A stretch of 64,000 nucleotides of DNA from Lentzea sp. NEAU-D7 (GTDB lineage Bacteria > Actinomycetota > Actinomycetes > Mycobacteriales > Pseudonocardiaceae), in assembly GCF_026242055.1 (NCBI RefSeq), contig NZ_JAPJDL010000029.1, positions 1,271 through 65,270 on the forward strand, given 5' to 3'. Shown here one piece after another: positions 33,569-40,975 of the stretch. Within the stretch, counting starts at the first letter, position 1; each line of letters begins with the position of its first letter. Both the position numbers and the translations under genes were made by a program. The notes below the pieces were generated by a model. It was not told the origin of the DNA and did no database searches. It worked only from the letters and a program-made list of their open reading frames with translations.

Positions 33569-34609
33569 ATGGTGAACACCCCCGCGGAACGACGTCGCGA
33601 AGCCCCCGACCGGAACCTGGCATTGGAGCTCGTGCGCGTCACCGAGGCAGCGGCGATGGCCGCGGGCCGGTGGGTGGGACGCGGCGACAAGAACGGCGGT
33701 GACGGCGCGGCCGTCGACGCGATGCGCAAGCTCATCCACACCGTCTCCATGAGAGGCGTCGTGGTGATCGGCGAGGGCGAGAAGGACGAGGCGCCCATGC
33801 TGTTCAACGGTGAGGAAGTGGGCAACGGCGAGGGCCCCGACTGCGACGTCGCGGTCGACCCGATCGACGGCACCACGCTGATGGCCAAGGGCATGCCGAA
33901 CGCGCTGGCCGTGCTGGCGGTGGCCGAGCGCGGGGCGATGTTCGACCCGTCCGCCGTGTTCTACATGGAGAAGCTCGCCGTGGGCCCGGAGGCGGCCGAC
34001 GTCATCGACATCACCGCGCCGCTCGCGGAGAACATCCGCCGCGTCGCGAAGGCCAAGCACAGCGACGTGTCCGACGTGAACGTGTGCATCCTCGACCGGC
34101 CGCGGCACGAGCAGATCGTGCACGAGGTCCGTCAGGCCGGCGCCCGCATCCACTTCATCTCCGACGGTGACGTGGCCGGTGCGATCGCGGCCGCGCGCCC
34201 CACGTCGGGCGTGGACATGCTCGTCGGCATCGGCGGCACCCCCGAGGGCATCATCGCCGCGGCGGCCCTCAAGTGCGTCGGTGGCGCCATCCAGGGCCGG
34301 TTGTGGCCGAAGGACGACGAGGAGCGCGAGAAGGCGATCGGCGCGGGCCACGACCTGTCCCGCGTGCTCACCACGAACGACCTCGTCAGCGGTGACAACG
34401 TCTTCTTCTGCGCCACGGGCGTGACCGACGGCGATCTCCTGCGCGGCGTGCACTACCGCGCCGGCGGCTGCACCACGCAGTCGATCGTCATGCGCTCCAA
34501 GTCCGGCACCGTGCGCATGATCGACGGCTTCCACAGCCTGCACAAGCTGCGCGAATACGCCTCGGTGGACTTCGACCGGCCCGAGGACGCGCAGCAGCCG
34601 CTGCCGTAG
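33569..34609 (+). CDS. glpX: Class II fructose-1,6-bisphosphatase
   Basis: 346 residues from ATG 33569, after ATGGAGGCGCG, which provides the GGAG site. It has DKNGGDGAAVDAMR (metal site), GEGEKDEAPML, the sugar-phosphatase signature DVAVDPIDGTT, and PEGIIAAAALKCVGG. It catalyses the gluconeogenic step FBP to F6P; actinobacteria commonly rely on this class alone. It follows xseB by about 65 bp in the same direction, and it lies near fumC here as in mycobacteria. Confidence 0.96.
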   Translation: MVNTPAERRREAPDRNLALELVRVTEAAAMAAGRWVGRGDKNGGDGAAVDAMRKLIHTVSMRGVVVIGEGEKDEAPMLFNGEEVGNGEGPDCDVAVDPIDGTTLMAKGMPNALAVLAVAERGAMFDPSAVFYMEKLAVGPEAADVIDITAPLAENIRRVAKAKHSDVSDVNVCILDRPRHEQIVHEVRQAGARIHFISDGDVAGAIAAARPTSGVDMLVGIGGTPEGIIAAAALKCVGGAIQGRLWPKDDEEREKAIGAGHDLSRVLTTNDLVSGDNVFFCATGVTDGDLLRGVHYRAGGCTTQSIVMRSKSGTVRMIDGFHSLHKLREYASVDFDRPEDAQQPLP

Positions 34610-34640
34610 TCGCTGTGAATCTGTGAACCGTCAACGGACA

Positions 34641-34725
34641 GTCACCCTCCGAGTGACCCTAGTGACGGAGTCACTTTCGTCCTTAGTTTCCGACCTGACC
34701 CCGGCAACCCTGCGCCGGGTTCAGG
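34641..34725 (+). promoter_or_regulatory. Repeated GTCAC/GTGAC motifs and 5' UTR hairpin upstream of protease
   Basis: GTCAC-N7-GTGAC (34641-34657) and GTGAC-N3-GTCAC (34662-34674) form two nested inverted repeats, candidate operator sites. Downstream, CCTGACCCCGGC (34694-34705) pairs with GCCGGGTTCAGG (34714-34725) just before the AGGAAAGG ribosome-binding site. No bound regulator is known to me. Confidence 0.5.
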
Positions 34726-34739
34726 AAAGGAAATCAACG

Positions 34740-35510
34740 ATGAGGGCACGTTCGTTGTTCTCCGCAGTCGTCGTGGCCGCGGGCGCTCTGCTCGCCTCGG
34801 TCACCGCGGCCACCGCGGCTCCGGCTCCCACCGCTGACGGCGAGGTCTCGCCGATGATCGTCGGCGGCACCAACGCCACGCAGGTGTACTCCTGGATGGT
34901 CTCCCTGCAGAGCACCTCCGGAAGCCACTTCTGCGGCGGCACGCTGATCAAGGCCAACTGGGTCGTGACGGCGAAGCACTGCGTCCAGGGCTCGTCCGCG
35001 GCCTCGATCCGCACCCGGATCGGCACGACCAACCGCACCAGCGGCGGCACCACCACCGGCGCGTCGCGGATCATCAACCACCCGTCCGCCGACCTGGCGC
35101 TGGTGCAGCTCAACACCTCGGTCAGCCAGGCGCCCGCTCCCGTGTCGGCCTCCTCCGGCGCGGTCGGCACCGCCACCCGCATCATCGGCTGGGGCCAGAC
35201 CTGCCCGACCCGCGGTTGCGGCTCCGCTCCGATCACCCTGCAGGAGCTCAACACCTCGATCGTGACGGACAGCCGTTGCGCCGGCATCAGCGGTGCCTCG
35301 GAGATCTGCACCAACAACACCGGTGGCAACAAGGGCGCCTGCTACGGCGACTCGGGTGGCCCGCAGGTGAAGTCCGTGAACGGCCGCTGGGAGCTCATCG
35401 GCGCGACCAGCCGCTCCGGTGGCGGCGCGACCTGCGCGACCGCTCCGTCGATCTACGTGGACGTCCCGTACTTCCGCTCGTGGATCAGCCAGTACGCCGG
35501 CACCGTGTGA
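34740..35510 (+). CDS. Secreted S1-family serine protease
   Basis: 256 residues from ATG 34740 (SD AGGAAAGG). The signal peptide spans about 1-27 and a short pro-segment leads to IVGG at 40-43, the trypsin activation site. Triad: His80 (TAKHC), Asp118 (ADLALVQL) and Ser205 (GDSGGP). Paired cysteines suit three disulfides. The residue at the S1-pocket position (trypsin Asp189) is Gly199, so trypsin-like Arg/Lys specificity is unlikely. It has no C-terminal extension. Probably a single-gene transcript ending in the hairpin at 35541. Confidence 0.92.
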   Translation: MRARSLFSAVVVAAGALLASVTAATAAPAPTADGEVSPMIVGGTNATQVYSWMVSLQSTSGSHFCGGTLIKANWVVTAKHCVQGSSAASIRTRIGTTNRTSGGTTTGASRIINHPSADLALVQLNTSVSQAPAPVSASSGAVGTATRIIGWGQTCPTRGCGSAPITLQELNTSIVTDSRCAGISGASEICTNNTGGNKGACYGDSGGPQVKSVNGRWELIGATSRSGGGATCATAPSIYVDVPYFRSWISQYAGTV

Positions 35511-35540
35511 ACTGACCCGGTAGATCGGTAAACGCATTCC

Positions 35541-35579
35541 GAAGGTCCGTCTCCCAACCGTTACGGGAGGCGGACCTTC
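35541..35579 (+). terminator. Protease gene terminator
   Basis: GAAGGTCCGTCTCCC pairs with GGGAGGCGGACCTTC, with one G-T pair and a 9-nt loop, 30 nt after the protease stop codon. Confidence 0.8.
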
Positions 35580-35647
35580 GCGTTGCAACCTGGGCACACG
35601 TCCCGTCGTCTACTTCGGCAAGGGATGGAACAACCAGGGGGTGCGCG

Positions 35648-36199
35648 ATGAGGATGCTGCTCGTGGCGGTCGCGTTGATGTCGGTGGCGGGATGCGCGCA
35701 GGGGGCCGTGAAGGCCGATACTCCAGCCGCACCACCGCATTCGTCAGCTTCTTCGGCGTCTCCGGCGCCGCCTTCCGAGGCACCGCCTTCCACGCCCTCG
35801 TCGACGCCTGCCCCGCCGCCGCCCCCGCCGCCTCCGCCCGTGGTGAAGCCGACGCCGTGCACCATCAGCGACGGCGCGTGCATCCAGCTCTCCACGAACC
35901 AGACGTGGATCGTCCGGGCCGACAAGATCGTCTACGGCCCGACGCCGATCACCCACGGCCGCAAGGGCTTCGAGACGCCGCTCGGCAACTTCCCGGTGCT
36001 GCGCAAGGTGAAGGACGACTGGAGCCGCCCGTACAACGCGGCGATGCCGTGGTCGACGTACTTCACCGAGAGCGGCATCGCGTTCCACGAGGGTTCGCTG
36101 ACCGTACCGTCGCACGGCTGCATCCACCTGGACCCGCCGTCGGCGAAGTACTACTTCAACAACCTTTCGATTGGCGACACCGTCCAGGTGGTCTCATGA
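35648..36199 (+). CDS. L,D-transpeptidase lipoprotein (YkuD domain) 1
   Basis: 183 residues. Signal peptide with lipobox VAGC (Cys16), then a Ser/Pro-rich linker with a nine-proline run (residues about 22-66) that should span part of the wall, then a YkuD domain. The catalytic motif is HEGSLTVPSHGCIHL, with nucleophile Cys158. It cross-links meso-diaminopimelate stems (3-3 links) or anchors proteins to peptidoglycan. It is the only lipid-anchored member of a tandem of three paralogues. The ribosome-binding site AGGGGG is close upstream. Confidence 0.88.
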   Translation: MRMLLVAVALMSVAGCAQGAVKADTPAAPPHSSASSASPAPPSEAPPSTPSSTPAPPPPPPPPPVVKPTPCTISDGACIQLSTNQTWIVRADKIVYGPTPITHGRKGFETPLGNFPVLRKVKDDWSRPYNAAMPWSTYFTESGIAFHEGSLTVPSHGCIHLDPPSAKYYFNNLSIGDTVQVVS

Positions 36200-36208
36200 T
36201 CATCAACC

Positions 36209-36616
36209 ATGAGAGCCCTGGCCGTAACGGCCCTGTTCCTGCTCAGCTTCGCGTCGCCCGCGCAGGCTTCCGGCTGCACAGTCCACAACGGAGCGTGCGT
36301 CCAGAAGCACACTAATCTGGCGTGGCTCGTCACCAACGGCGTGACGAGCTACGGCCCGGTCCGGATCAGCCACGGCAAGCCCGGCTTCGCCACACCCGTG
36401 GGCGACTTCCCGGTGCTGCGCAAGGTGAAGAACGACTGGAGCGTCCCCTACAACGGCCCGATGCCCAACGCCGTCTACTTCACCACCGACGGCGTCGCGT
36501 TCCACCAGGGCGACCTGAACTCCCAGTCGCACGGCTGCGTCCGCCTCACCTGGAACGACTCCGAGGTCTTCTTCGACAACCTGTGGCCCGGCGAGCGCGT
36601 CCAAGTTCTTCCATAA
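36209..36616 (+). CDS. L,D-transpeptidase (YkuD domain) 2, short secreted form
   Basis: 135 residues, with a signal peptide (about 1-20, ending AQA) and then almost directly the catalytic domain. It has CTVHNGACVQ, SHGKPGF, LRKVKNDWSVPYNGPMPNAVYF and QSHGCVRL, with Cys110. It begins 9 nt after the stop of paralogue 1, without a strong ribosome-binding site, so translation is probably coupled. Very short for an L,D-transpeptidase, it is a minimal one-domain enzyme. Closer to paralogue 3 than to paralogue 1. Confidence 0.88.
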   Translation: MRALAVTALFLLSFASPAQASGCTVHNGACVQKHTNLAWLVTNGVTSYGPVRISHGKPGFATPVGDFPVLRKVKNDWSVPYNGPMPNAVYFTTDGVAFHQGDLNSQSHGCVRLTWNDSEVFFDNLWPGERVQVLP

Positions 36617-36630
36617 GGTGATGATTGAAA

Positions 36631-36666
36631 TCACCCCGTGGTGGCTACACCACTACAGAGGGGTGA
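36631..36666 (+). promoter_or_regulatory. Hairpin that can hide the ribosome-binding site of the third L,D-transpeptidase gene
   Basis: TCACCCC (36631-36637) pairs with GGGGTGA (36660-36666), and the inner GTGGTG-GCTA-CACCAC forms a second stem. The 3' arm contains GAGGGGTG, the ribosome-binding site for ATG 36673. It may be a translational switch, or a leaky terminator after gene 2. Confidence 0.5.
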
Positions 36667-36672
36667 TGCGAG

Positions 36673-37083
36673 ATGCGAGTTCTGATCGCGACGGTGCTCC
36701 TGATCCTCGGCTTCGCTGTTCCCGCACAGGCTCAGGCGGGATGCACCGTCTACAACGGAGCGTGCCTGGAAAAGCATTCGAACAAGGCCTGGCTGGTCTT
36801 CAACGGCAAGACGAGCTACGGGCCGGTGACCGTCAGTCACGGCAAGCCGGGGTACGAGACCCCGGTGGGTACGTTCTCGGTGCTGCGCAAGGTGAAGAAC
36901 GACTGGAGTGTCCCCTACAACGGCCCGATGCCCAACGCGGTGTACTTCACCAACGACGGCATCGCGTTCCACCAGGGTGACACCGCCGTCCAGTCCCACG
37001 GGTGCATCCGGATGACCATGGATGCGTCGCTCGTGTTCTACGACAACCTGATGATCGGCGAGAAGGTGCAGGTCCTGCCGTAA
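36673..37083 (+). CDS. L,D-transpeptidase (YkuD domain) 3, short secreted form
   Basis: 136 residues with a signal peptide of about 21 residues, the CTVYNGAC pair, LRKVKNDWSVPYNGPMPN shared exactly with paralogue 2, and catalytic QSHGCIRM (Cys111). The start is set by GAGGGGTG 6 nt upstream; an ATG at 36666 overlaps that site. Recent duplicate of the gene before it. The operon ends in the hairpin at 37095. Confidence 0.88.
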   Translation: MRVLIATVLLILGFAVPAQAQAGCTVYNGACLEKHSNKAWLVFNGKTSYGPVTVSHGKPGYETPVGTFSVLRKVKNDWSVPYNGPMPNAVYFTNDGIAFHQGDTAVQSHGCIRMTMDASLVFYDNLMIGEKVQVLP

Positions 37084-37094
37084 CTCGCCCGTTG

Positions 37095-37125
37095 GAAGGC
37101 CTGACCGGCTCCCGGTCGGGCCTTC
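37095..37125. terminator. Terminator between L,D-transpeptidase operon and convergent lipoprotein gene
   Basis: GAAGGCCTGACCGG pairs with CCGGTCGGGCCTTC, with one G-T pair and a 3-nt loop. It lies between two convergent stop codons and likely serves both. Confidence 0.8.
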
Positions 37126-37553
37126 TAGCACGCCGCGCGCTTCTTCGCGAAGTCGTCCGCGCTGAGGTACTCGCCGTCGTAGCTGACCTTGCCGTCCTTC
37201 AGGCCGTCGAGCGTGAACTCCACGACGGGGGTGCTGCCGTCCTGGAGTTGCACGGACAGTCGCAGCGGCGCGTCACCGCTCGGCCGCTGCCAGGCGACCT
37301 CCTCCTCCGCGCCTCCGGGTTTCTGACCGACGGTGAGCTCGCGGACCTCGGCGGGCTGGGCGAACCCGATCCGCCAGATCTCCTTCTCCTCCGCTCGCAC
37401 CCACATGGCCGCGACGCGCTGCCCACCGCAGGCGGTGTCGACGAACTGCGGCAGCCCGGTCGGCGTGAGCTTCGCGGCCCAGGTCTGCTCCGGCGAGCAG
37501 CCCCCGAGCACGGTGACCGCGGCGAGCACCGCGATCGTCTTCCACCGGGTCAT
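37125..37553 (-). CDS. Putative lipoprotein, unknown
   Basis: 142 residues from ATG 37553 (GAGGAG upstream; a longer frame to 37595 is rejected). Signal peptide with lipobox LGGC near residue 19 (VTVLGGCSPEQ). The body is a short all-beta-looking domain with EVAWQRPSGDAPLRLSVQLQDGS and VEFTLDGLKDGKVSYDGEYLSADDFAKKRAAC. The last residue is Cys, and another Cys in DTACGGQ could disulfide-bond with it. I do not know a family. Confidence 0.75.
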   Translation of the reverse strand: MTRWKTIAVLAAVTVLGGCSPEQTWAAKLTPTGLPQFVDTACGGQRVAAMWVRAEEKEIWRIGFAQPAEVRELTVGQKPGGAEEEVAWQRPSGDAPLRLSVQLQDGSTPVVEFTLDGLKDGKVSYDGEYLSADDFAKKRAAC

Positions 37554-37563
37554 TCCGCTCTCC

Positions 37564-38310
37564 TCAACCGATAGCAGCCCACCAGCACCCATCATCGCGT
37601 CCCATCACCGAGACGCGCGCGGCGAGACCGTTCGGCAACCACCCCGTGAGCCGTTCGAGTTCCTTGCCGGCCACGACCAGGGCCGTTCCGGGGTCGGCGG
37701 ACAGGTCCTCCAGCAGGACGGGCACGTCCACGGCGCTGAAGTCCACATCGGACACGGGCCGCCCGGCGGGTTCGTCGTTCGCCCGCACGATCCGCCACCC
37801 CTCGTACCCCTCCCACTCGACCTCGGCCGCGTTCAGCGTCGCCACGAACTCGTCCAGCCGCGCGTGCGGCGCCACGAGCGCGATCGTCCCACCGAACCGC
37901 CCGGCCAGCGTGCTGAGCCGCAGCGGGTGCTCCAGGCTCGCGGGCTCGGCGTTCGTCCGCGCGTACGGCACCCCGAGCCGCCGCGCGACCCGCTCGACCA
38001 CCGCGTGCACCCCGTCCTCGAGCGCCTCGACGACGAGCTCGACGTCCCGCGACCGGTTGAGCGCCTCCGGCAACGCGAGCTGCGCCACGGCGAACCCCGG
38101 CATCACCGCGACGTCGGGACTCAGCAGGTCCGGCACCGTCAGCTCGACCAGCACGCCGGAACCCCAGCCCGACGTGTCGACCGAGGCGTTCACCCGCCGC
38201 TCGACGAGATCGGACAGCGGCTGCCAGTACACCGCGCGCGGCTGACGCGTGACGGGCCCGGCCCACCACGGCAGGCCGGGCACCATGTCGGCCCAGCAGA
38301 TGTGAATCAC
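37564..38310 (-). CDS. Hypothetical protein (248 aa)
   Basis: Started at GTG 38310, with AGGGGGAT 5 nt upstream; the frame is open further left only through unprotein-like sequence. Soluble, rich in aliphatic and acidic residues (LVELTVPDLLSPDVAVMPGFA, VEWEGYEGWRIVRANDEPAGRP, LVVAGKELERLTGWLP). No motif I recognise. Ten nt upstream of the lipoprotein gene and in the same direction, so the two are probably one operon. Confidence 0.7.
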   Translation of the reverse strand: MIHICWADMVPGLPWWAGPVTRQPRAVYWQPLSDLVERRVNASVDTSGWGSGVLVELTVPDLLSPDVAVMPGFAVAQLALPEALNRSRDVELVVEALEDGVHAVVERVARRLGVPYARTNAEPASLEHPLRLSTLAGRFGGTIALVAPHARLDEFVATLNAAEVEWEGYEGWRIVRANDEPAGRPVSDVDFSAVDVPVLLEDLSADPGTALVVAGKELERLTGWLPNGLAARVSVMGRDDGCWWAAIG

Positions 38311-38366
38311 GAAATCCCCCTGGGTTGCTCGGTGCGCGTCCCCTGACACGCGCAACCCCGTGCGTT

Positions 38367-39353
38367 CTAGATGCCCATGTTGCCGACAGGCGACGACGTC
38401 CCGCTGTCGTCTCGCTGACGCGCGAGGAGCAGCCTCTCGACGGTGGCCTCGATGCCGTCGACGCGCTTCAGCGCGGTCTCGTGGTCGGCCCCGTCGTCCT
38501 CCCTGGCCAGCGTGTAGATCACCCCTCCGGCGCTCGCCACGTGATCGGGGACCCACACGATGCCGCGCTCCTCCAGCAGCGCGGCCACGCCGTCGTCGGT
38601 GAGCTGGTTGTTGGCCGGCCCCACGACCAGCCGGACGTCGAGCCGCGCCACCGTCTCCGGGCCCAGCACCCCGCCCACCGCGGCCGGCACGAGCACGTCG
38701 GCTTTGAGCTCGTACGCCTCGTCGGGGTGCACCCAGCCGAACTCGTCCGTCCGCCTGCTCTCGTCGACGTCGGACACCGTGATGTCAGCGCCTTCGAGGC
38801 CCCGCGCGATCAGCTCGCCCACCGACCCGAACCCGCTGATCACGACCTTCCTGCCGGTGAGGTCCGACGTGCCGAAGGTGTGGCGCGCGGCCGCTTTCAA
38901 CGCCGCCAGCACACCTCGCGCGGTGGGCCCGCTCGACGATCCCGTGCCGCCGTGCTCCTCGGGCAGGCAGTAGGCGTGCGGCGTGAGTTCCCTGAGCACC
39001 AGCATGTCGGCCGGTCCGGTTCCGACGTCGGGCCCGGCGCGGTAGGCGCCGCCGAACTCGTTGATCAGGTCGGCGTGGTCGAGCAGCACGGCGCGCCTGC
39101 GTTCCGGCGTGAGCTCGCCGTCGACCACGATCACGCTCTTGGCTCCCCCGTGCGGAATTCCGGCTGCCTCGCACTTCAGCGTCATCGCCTTGGACAACCG
39201 CAGAACGTCCGTGACGGCGTCGCCGATCTGCGCGTACGCCTTCATCCGGCACCCGCCGACCGCCGGCCCCGCCTCGGTCGAGTGCAGGGCGACCATGGTG
39301 GTCATCCCCGACCGCCTGCCGGTGCGGACGACGAGTCGTTCGTGCTCCCACAT
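38367..39353 (-). CDS. Leucine/valine dehydrogenase (Glu/Leu/Phe/Val family)
   Basis: 328 residues. KAMTLKCEAAGIPHGGAK carries the two lysines of the amino-acid site. A Rossmann domain with GFGSVG (about residue 175), VPAAVGGVLGPETV and GPANNQL follows. It oxidatively deaminates branched-chain amino acids to the keto-acids, feeding catabolism or branched-chain fatty-acid primers; Streptomyces vdh is the nearest role model. Divergent from an Lrp/AsnC regulator with a perfect inverted repeat between them, so amino-acid-responsive control is likely. Leu- versus Val-preference cannot be read from the sequence. Confidence 0.88.
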   Translation of the reverse strand: MWEHERLVVRTGRRSGMTTMVALHSTEAGPAVGGCRMKAYAQIGDAVTDVLRLSKAMTLKCEAAGIPHGGAKSVIVVDGELTPERRRAVLLDHADLINEFGGAYRAGPDVGTGPADMLVLRELTPHAYCLPEEHGGTGSSSGPTARGVLAALKAAARHTFGTSDLTGRKVVISGFGSVGELIARGLEGADITVSDVDESRRTDEFGWVHPDEAYELKADVLVPAAVGGVLGPETVARLDVRLVVGPANNQLTDDGVAALLEERGIVWVPDHVASAGGVIYTLAREDDGADHETALKRVDGIEATVERLLLARQRDDSGTSSPVGNMGI

Positions 39354-39420
39354 CTGCGTTCCTCCCGAACTTCAGTCAGCCTTCGACCTCGAAGTTAGGG
39401 TGAACAGCAACCGTTGACGT

Positions 39421-39447
39421 GCTGTGCCGAACGTTGTTCGGCACAGC
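39421..39447. promoter_or_regulatory. Perfect 12-bp inverted repeat, candidate Lrp operator
   Basis: GCTGTGCCGAAC-GTT-GTTCGGCACAGC lies 16 bp before the regulator ATG and about 70 bp before the dehydrogenase start. TTGACG just left of it (39414-39419) could be a -35 box for the regulator. Placement fits autoregulation by the Lrp-type protein and control of the divergent dehydrogenase. Confidence 0.75.
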
Positions 39448-39462
39448 GACCTGGGGAGCGCG

Positions 39463-39924
39463 ATGGATGAACTTGATTCGGCGATCGTGCGCGAACTGCA
39501 GCGCGATGCCCGGCAGTCGAACCGCGACATCGCCCGGAAGGTCGGCGTGGCGCCGTCGACGTGCCTGGAGCGCACCCGCCTGCTGCGCGAGCGGGGTGTG
39601 ATCCGCGGCTACCACGCGGACATCGCGCCGGCCGCGCTGAACCGGGGCGTGCAGGCGCTGGTGTCGGTGCAGGTCCGCCCGCTGAGCCGCACCGTGATCG
39701 ACGCCTTCAAGGCGTTCGCCGCCGGTCTCCCCGAGGTGACGGCGGTGTTCGTGATGGCGGGCAGCGACGACTTCGTGATCCACGTGAGCGCCCAGGACAA
39801 CGACCGCCTGCACGCGTTCCTGGTCGACAGGCTGAGTCAGCGCAAGGAGATCGTCGGCTTCCGCACGTCGATCATCTTCCAGCACCTGGCGAAGCACGAC
39901 CCCGCGCCGCTGCCGGGGGCCTGA
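39463..39924 (+). CDS. Lrp/AsnC-family transcriptional regulator
   Basis: 153 residues from ATG 39463 (MDELDSAIVRELQRDARQS, the family start; GGGGAG upstream). The N-terminal helix-turn-helix has DIARKVGVAPSTCLERTRLLRERGVI, and the C-terminal RAM ligand domain has GSDDFVIHVSAQD. Probably senses a branched-chain amino acid and controls the divergent dehydrogenase through the palindrome at 39421. The longer frame from 39424 includes the palindrome and is not used. Confidence 0.93.
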   Translation: MDELDSAIVRELQRDARQSNRDIARKVGVAPSTCLERTRLLRERGVIRGYHADIAPAALNRGVQALVSVQVRPLSRTVIDAFKAFAAGLPEVTAVFVMAGSDDFVIHVSAQDNDRLHAFLVDRLSQRKEIVGFRTSIIFQHLAKHDPAPLPGA

Positions 39925-39943
39925 CCGGCCCCCGGCGCACGCG

Positions 39944-40912
39944 TCAGCTGCCGTCGCTCGAATGCCCGGGGAACAGGTGCGCCGAGGGGTTGAGGGCCAC
40001 CGCGATGTTGTTGACCGCGGTCGCCGCCTCGCCGAACCCGGTCGCGATGAGCTTGACCTTGCCGGGGTAGTGCGCGACGTCGCCCGCCGCGTAGATCCTG
40101 TCCAGCTTGGTCTTCATGGTCGAGTCGACGAGCACCGCGCGGTGGTCGAGCTCGAGCCCCCACGCCTCGATCGGCCCGAGGTCCGCGGTGAACCCGAGGG
40201 CCGCGACGACCGTCTGCGCGGGCAACGTCCGAGCGTCGCCGCCCTTGACCTTGATGTCCACTTCGGACAGTGGCTCGCCGCGCAGGGCCAGCACCTCGGC
40301 GTCGGTGATGATCTCCACGCCGAGCTCCCGCACCTGGCGCACGGTGGCCGCGTGCGCGCGGAAGTTGGCCCTGCGGTGCACGATCTTGACGCTCGCGGCG
40401 ATCGGGTGCAGCGCCAGCGCCCAGTCGAACGCCGAGTCGCCACCGCCCACGATCACCACGTGCTGCCCGGCGTGCTCGGCCAGCACCGGCACGAAGTGCA
40501 CCATGCCGCGCCCCAGCCAGCCGTCACCGGCGGGCAGCGGGCGCGGGTTGAACTCGCCCATGCCCGCCGTGATCAGCACGGCCCTGGTGGTGATGGAGGA
40601 ACCGTCCGCGAGACCGACCCGCAGACCGTCCTCAATGGACTCACAGGTGCGCGCCTGGCGGCCGAGCAGGTAGGTCGGCTTGAACTGCGCGGCCTGCTCC
40701 ACCAGCCCGTTGACGAGGTCGCGTCCCCGCACGGCGGGGAACCCGGCCACGTCGAAAATCATCTTCTCCGGATACATCGCCGTGACCTGGCCACCCGGTT
40801 CTGGCAGAGCGTCGACCACGGCGACGTTCATTTCCCGGAAGCCTGCGTAGTAAGCGGCGAACAACCCCGTGGGACCAGCTCCCACGATGAGGAGGTCGAC
40901 GTCACGCTCCAT
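39944..40912 (-). CDS. Ferredoxin/flavodoxin-NADP reductase (TrxR-like, YumC type)
   Basis: 322 residues from ATG 40912. FAD-binding VGAGPTGLFAAYYAG near the N-terminus, GGQVTAMYPEK, an NADPH-binding GGGDSAFDWAL in the middle, and YAAGDVAHYPGK near the end. It lacks the CxxC of thioredoxin reductase, which marks the FNR2/YumC group reducing ferredoxin with NADPH. Not operonic: it is convergent with the Lrp gene and divergent from fumC. Confidence 0.9.
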   Translation of the reverse strand: MERDVDLLIVGAGPTGLFAAYYAGFREMNVAVVDALPEPGGQVTAMYPEKMIFDVAGFPAVRGRDLVNGLVEQAAQFKPTYLLGRQARTCESIEDGLRVGLADGSSITTRAVLITAGMGEFNPRPLPAGDGWLGRGMVHFVPVLAEHAGQHVVIVGGGDSAFDWALALHPIAASVKIVHRRANFRAHAATVRQVRELGVEIITDAEVLALRGEPLSEVDIKVKGGDARTLPAQTVVAALGFTADLGPIEAWGLELDHRAVLVDSTMKTKLDRIYAAGDVAHYPGKVKLIATGFGEAATAVNNIAVALNPSAHLFPGHSSDGS

Positions 40913-40975
40913 GAGAGGTGCCCTTCTGCCAGTGGTGGGTGGCAGTGCTGTGATCGACGATAGAGACTCGGAGGT

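Noticed and set aside
34694..34725. SAM- or c-di-AMP-type riboswitch before the protease
   Set aside because: CCGGCAACC looked suggestive, but only one hairpin is present and the other conserved parts of those classes are missing.
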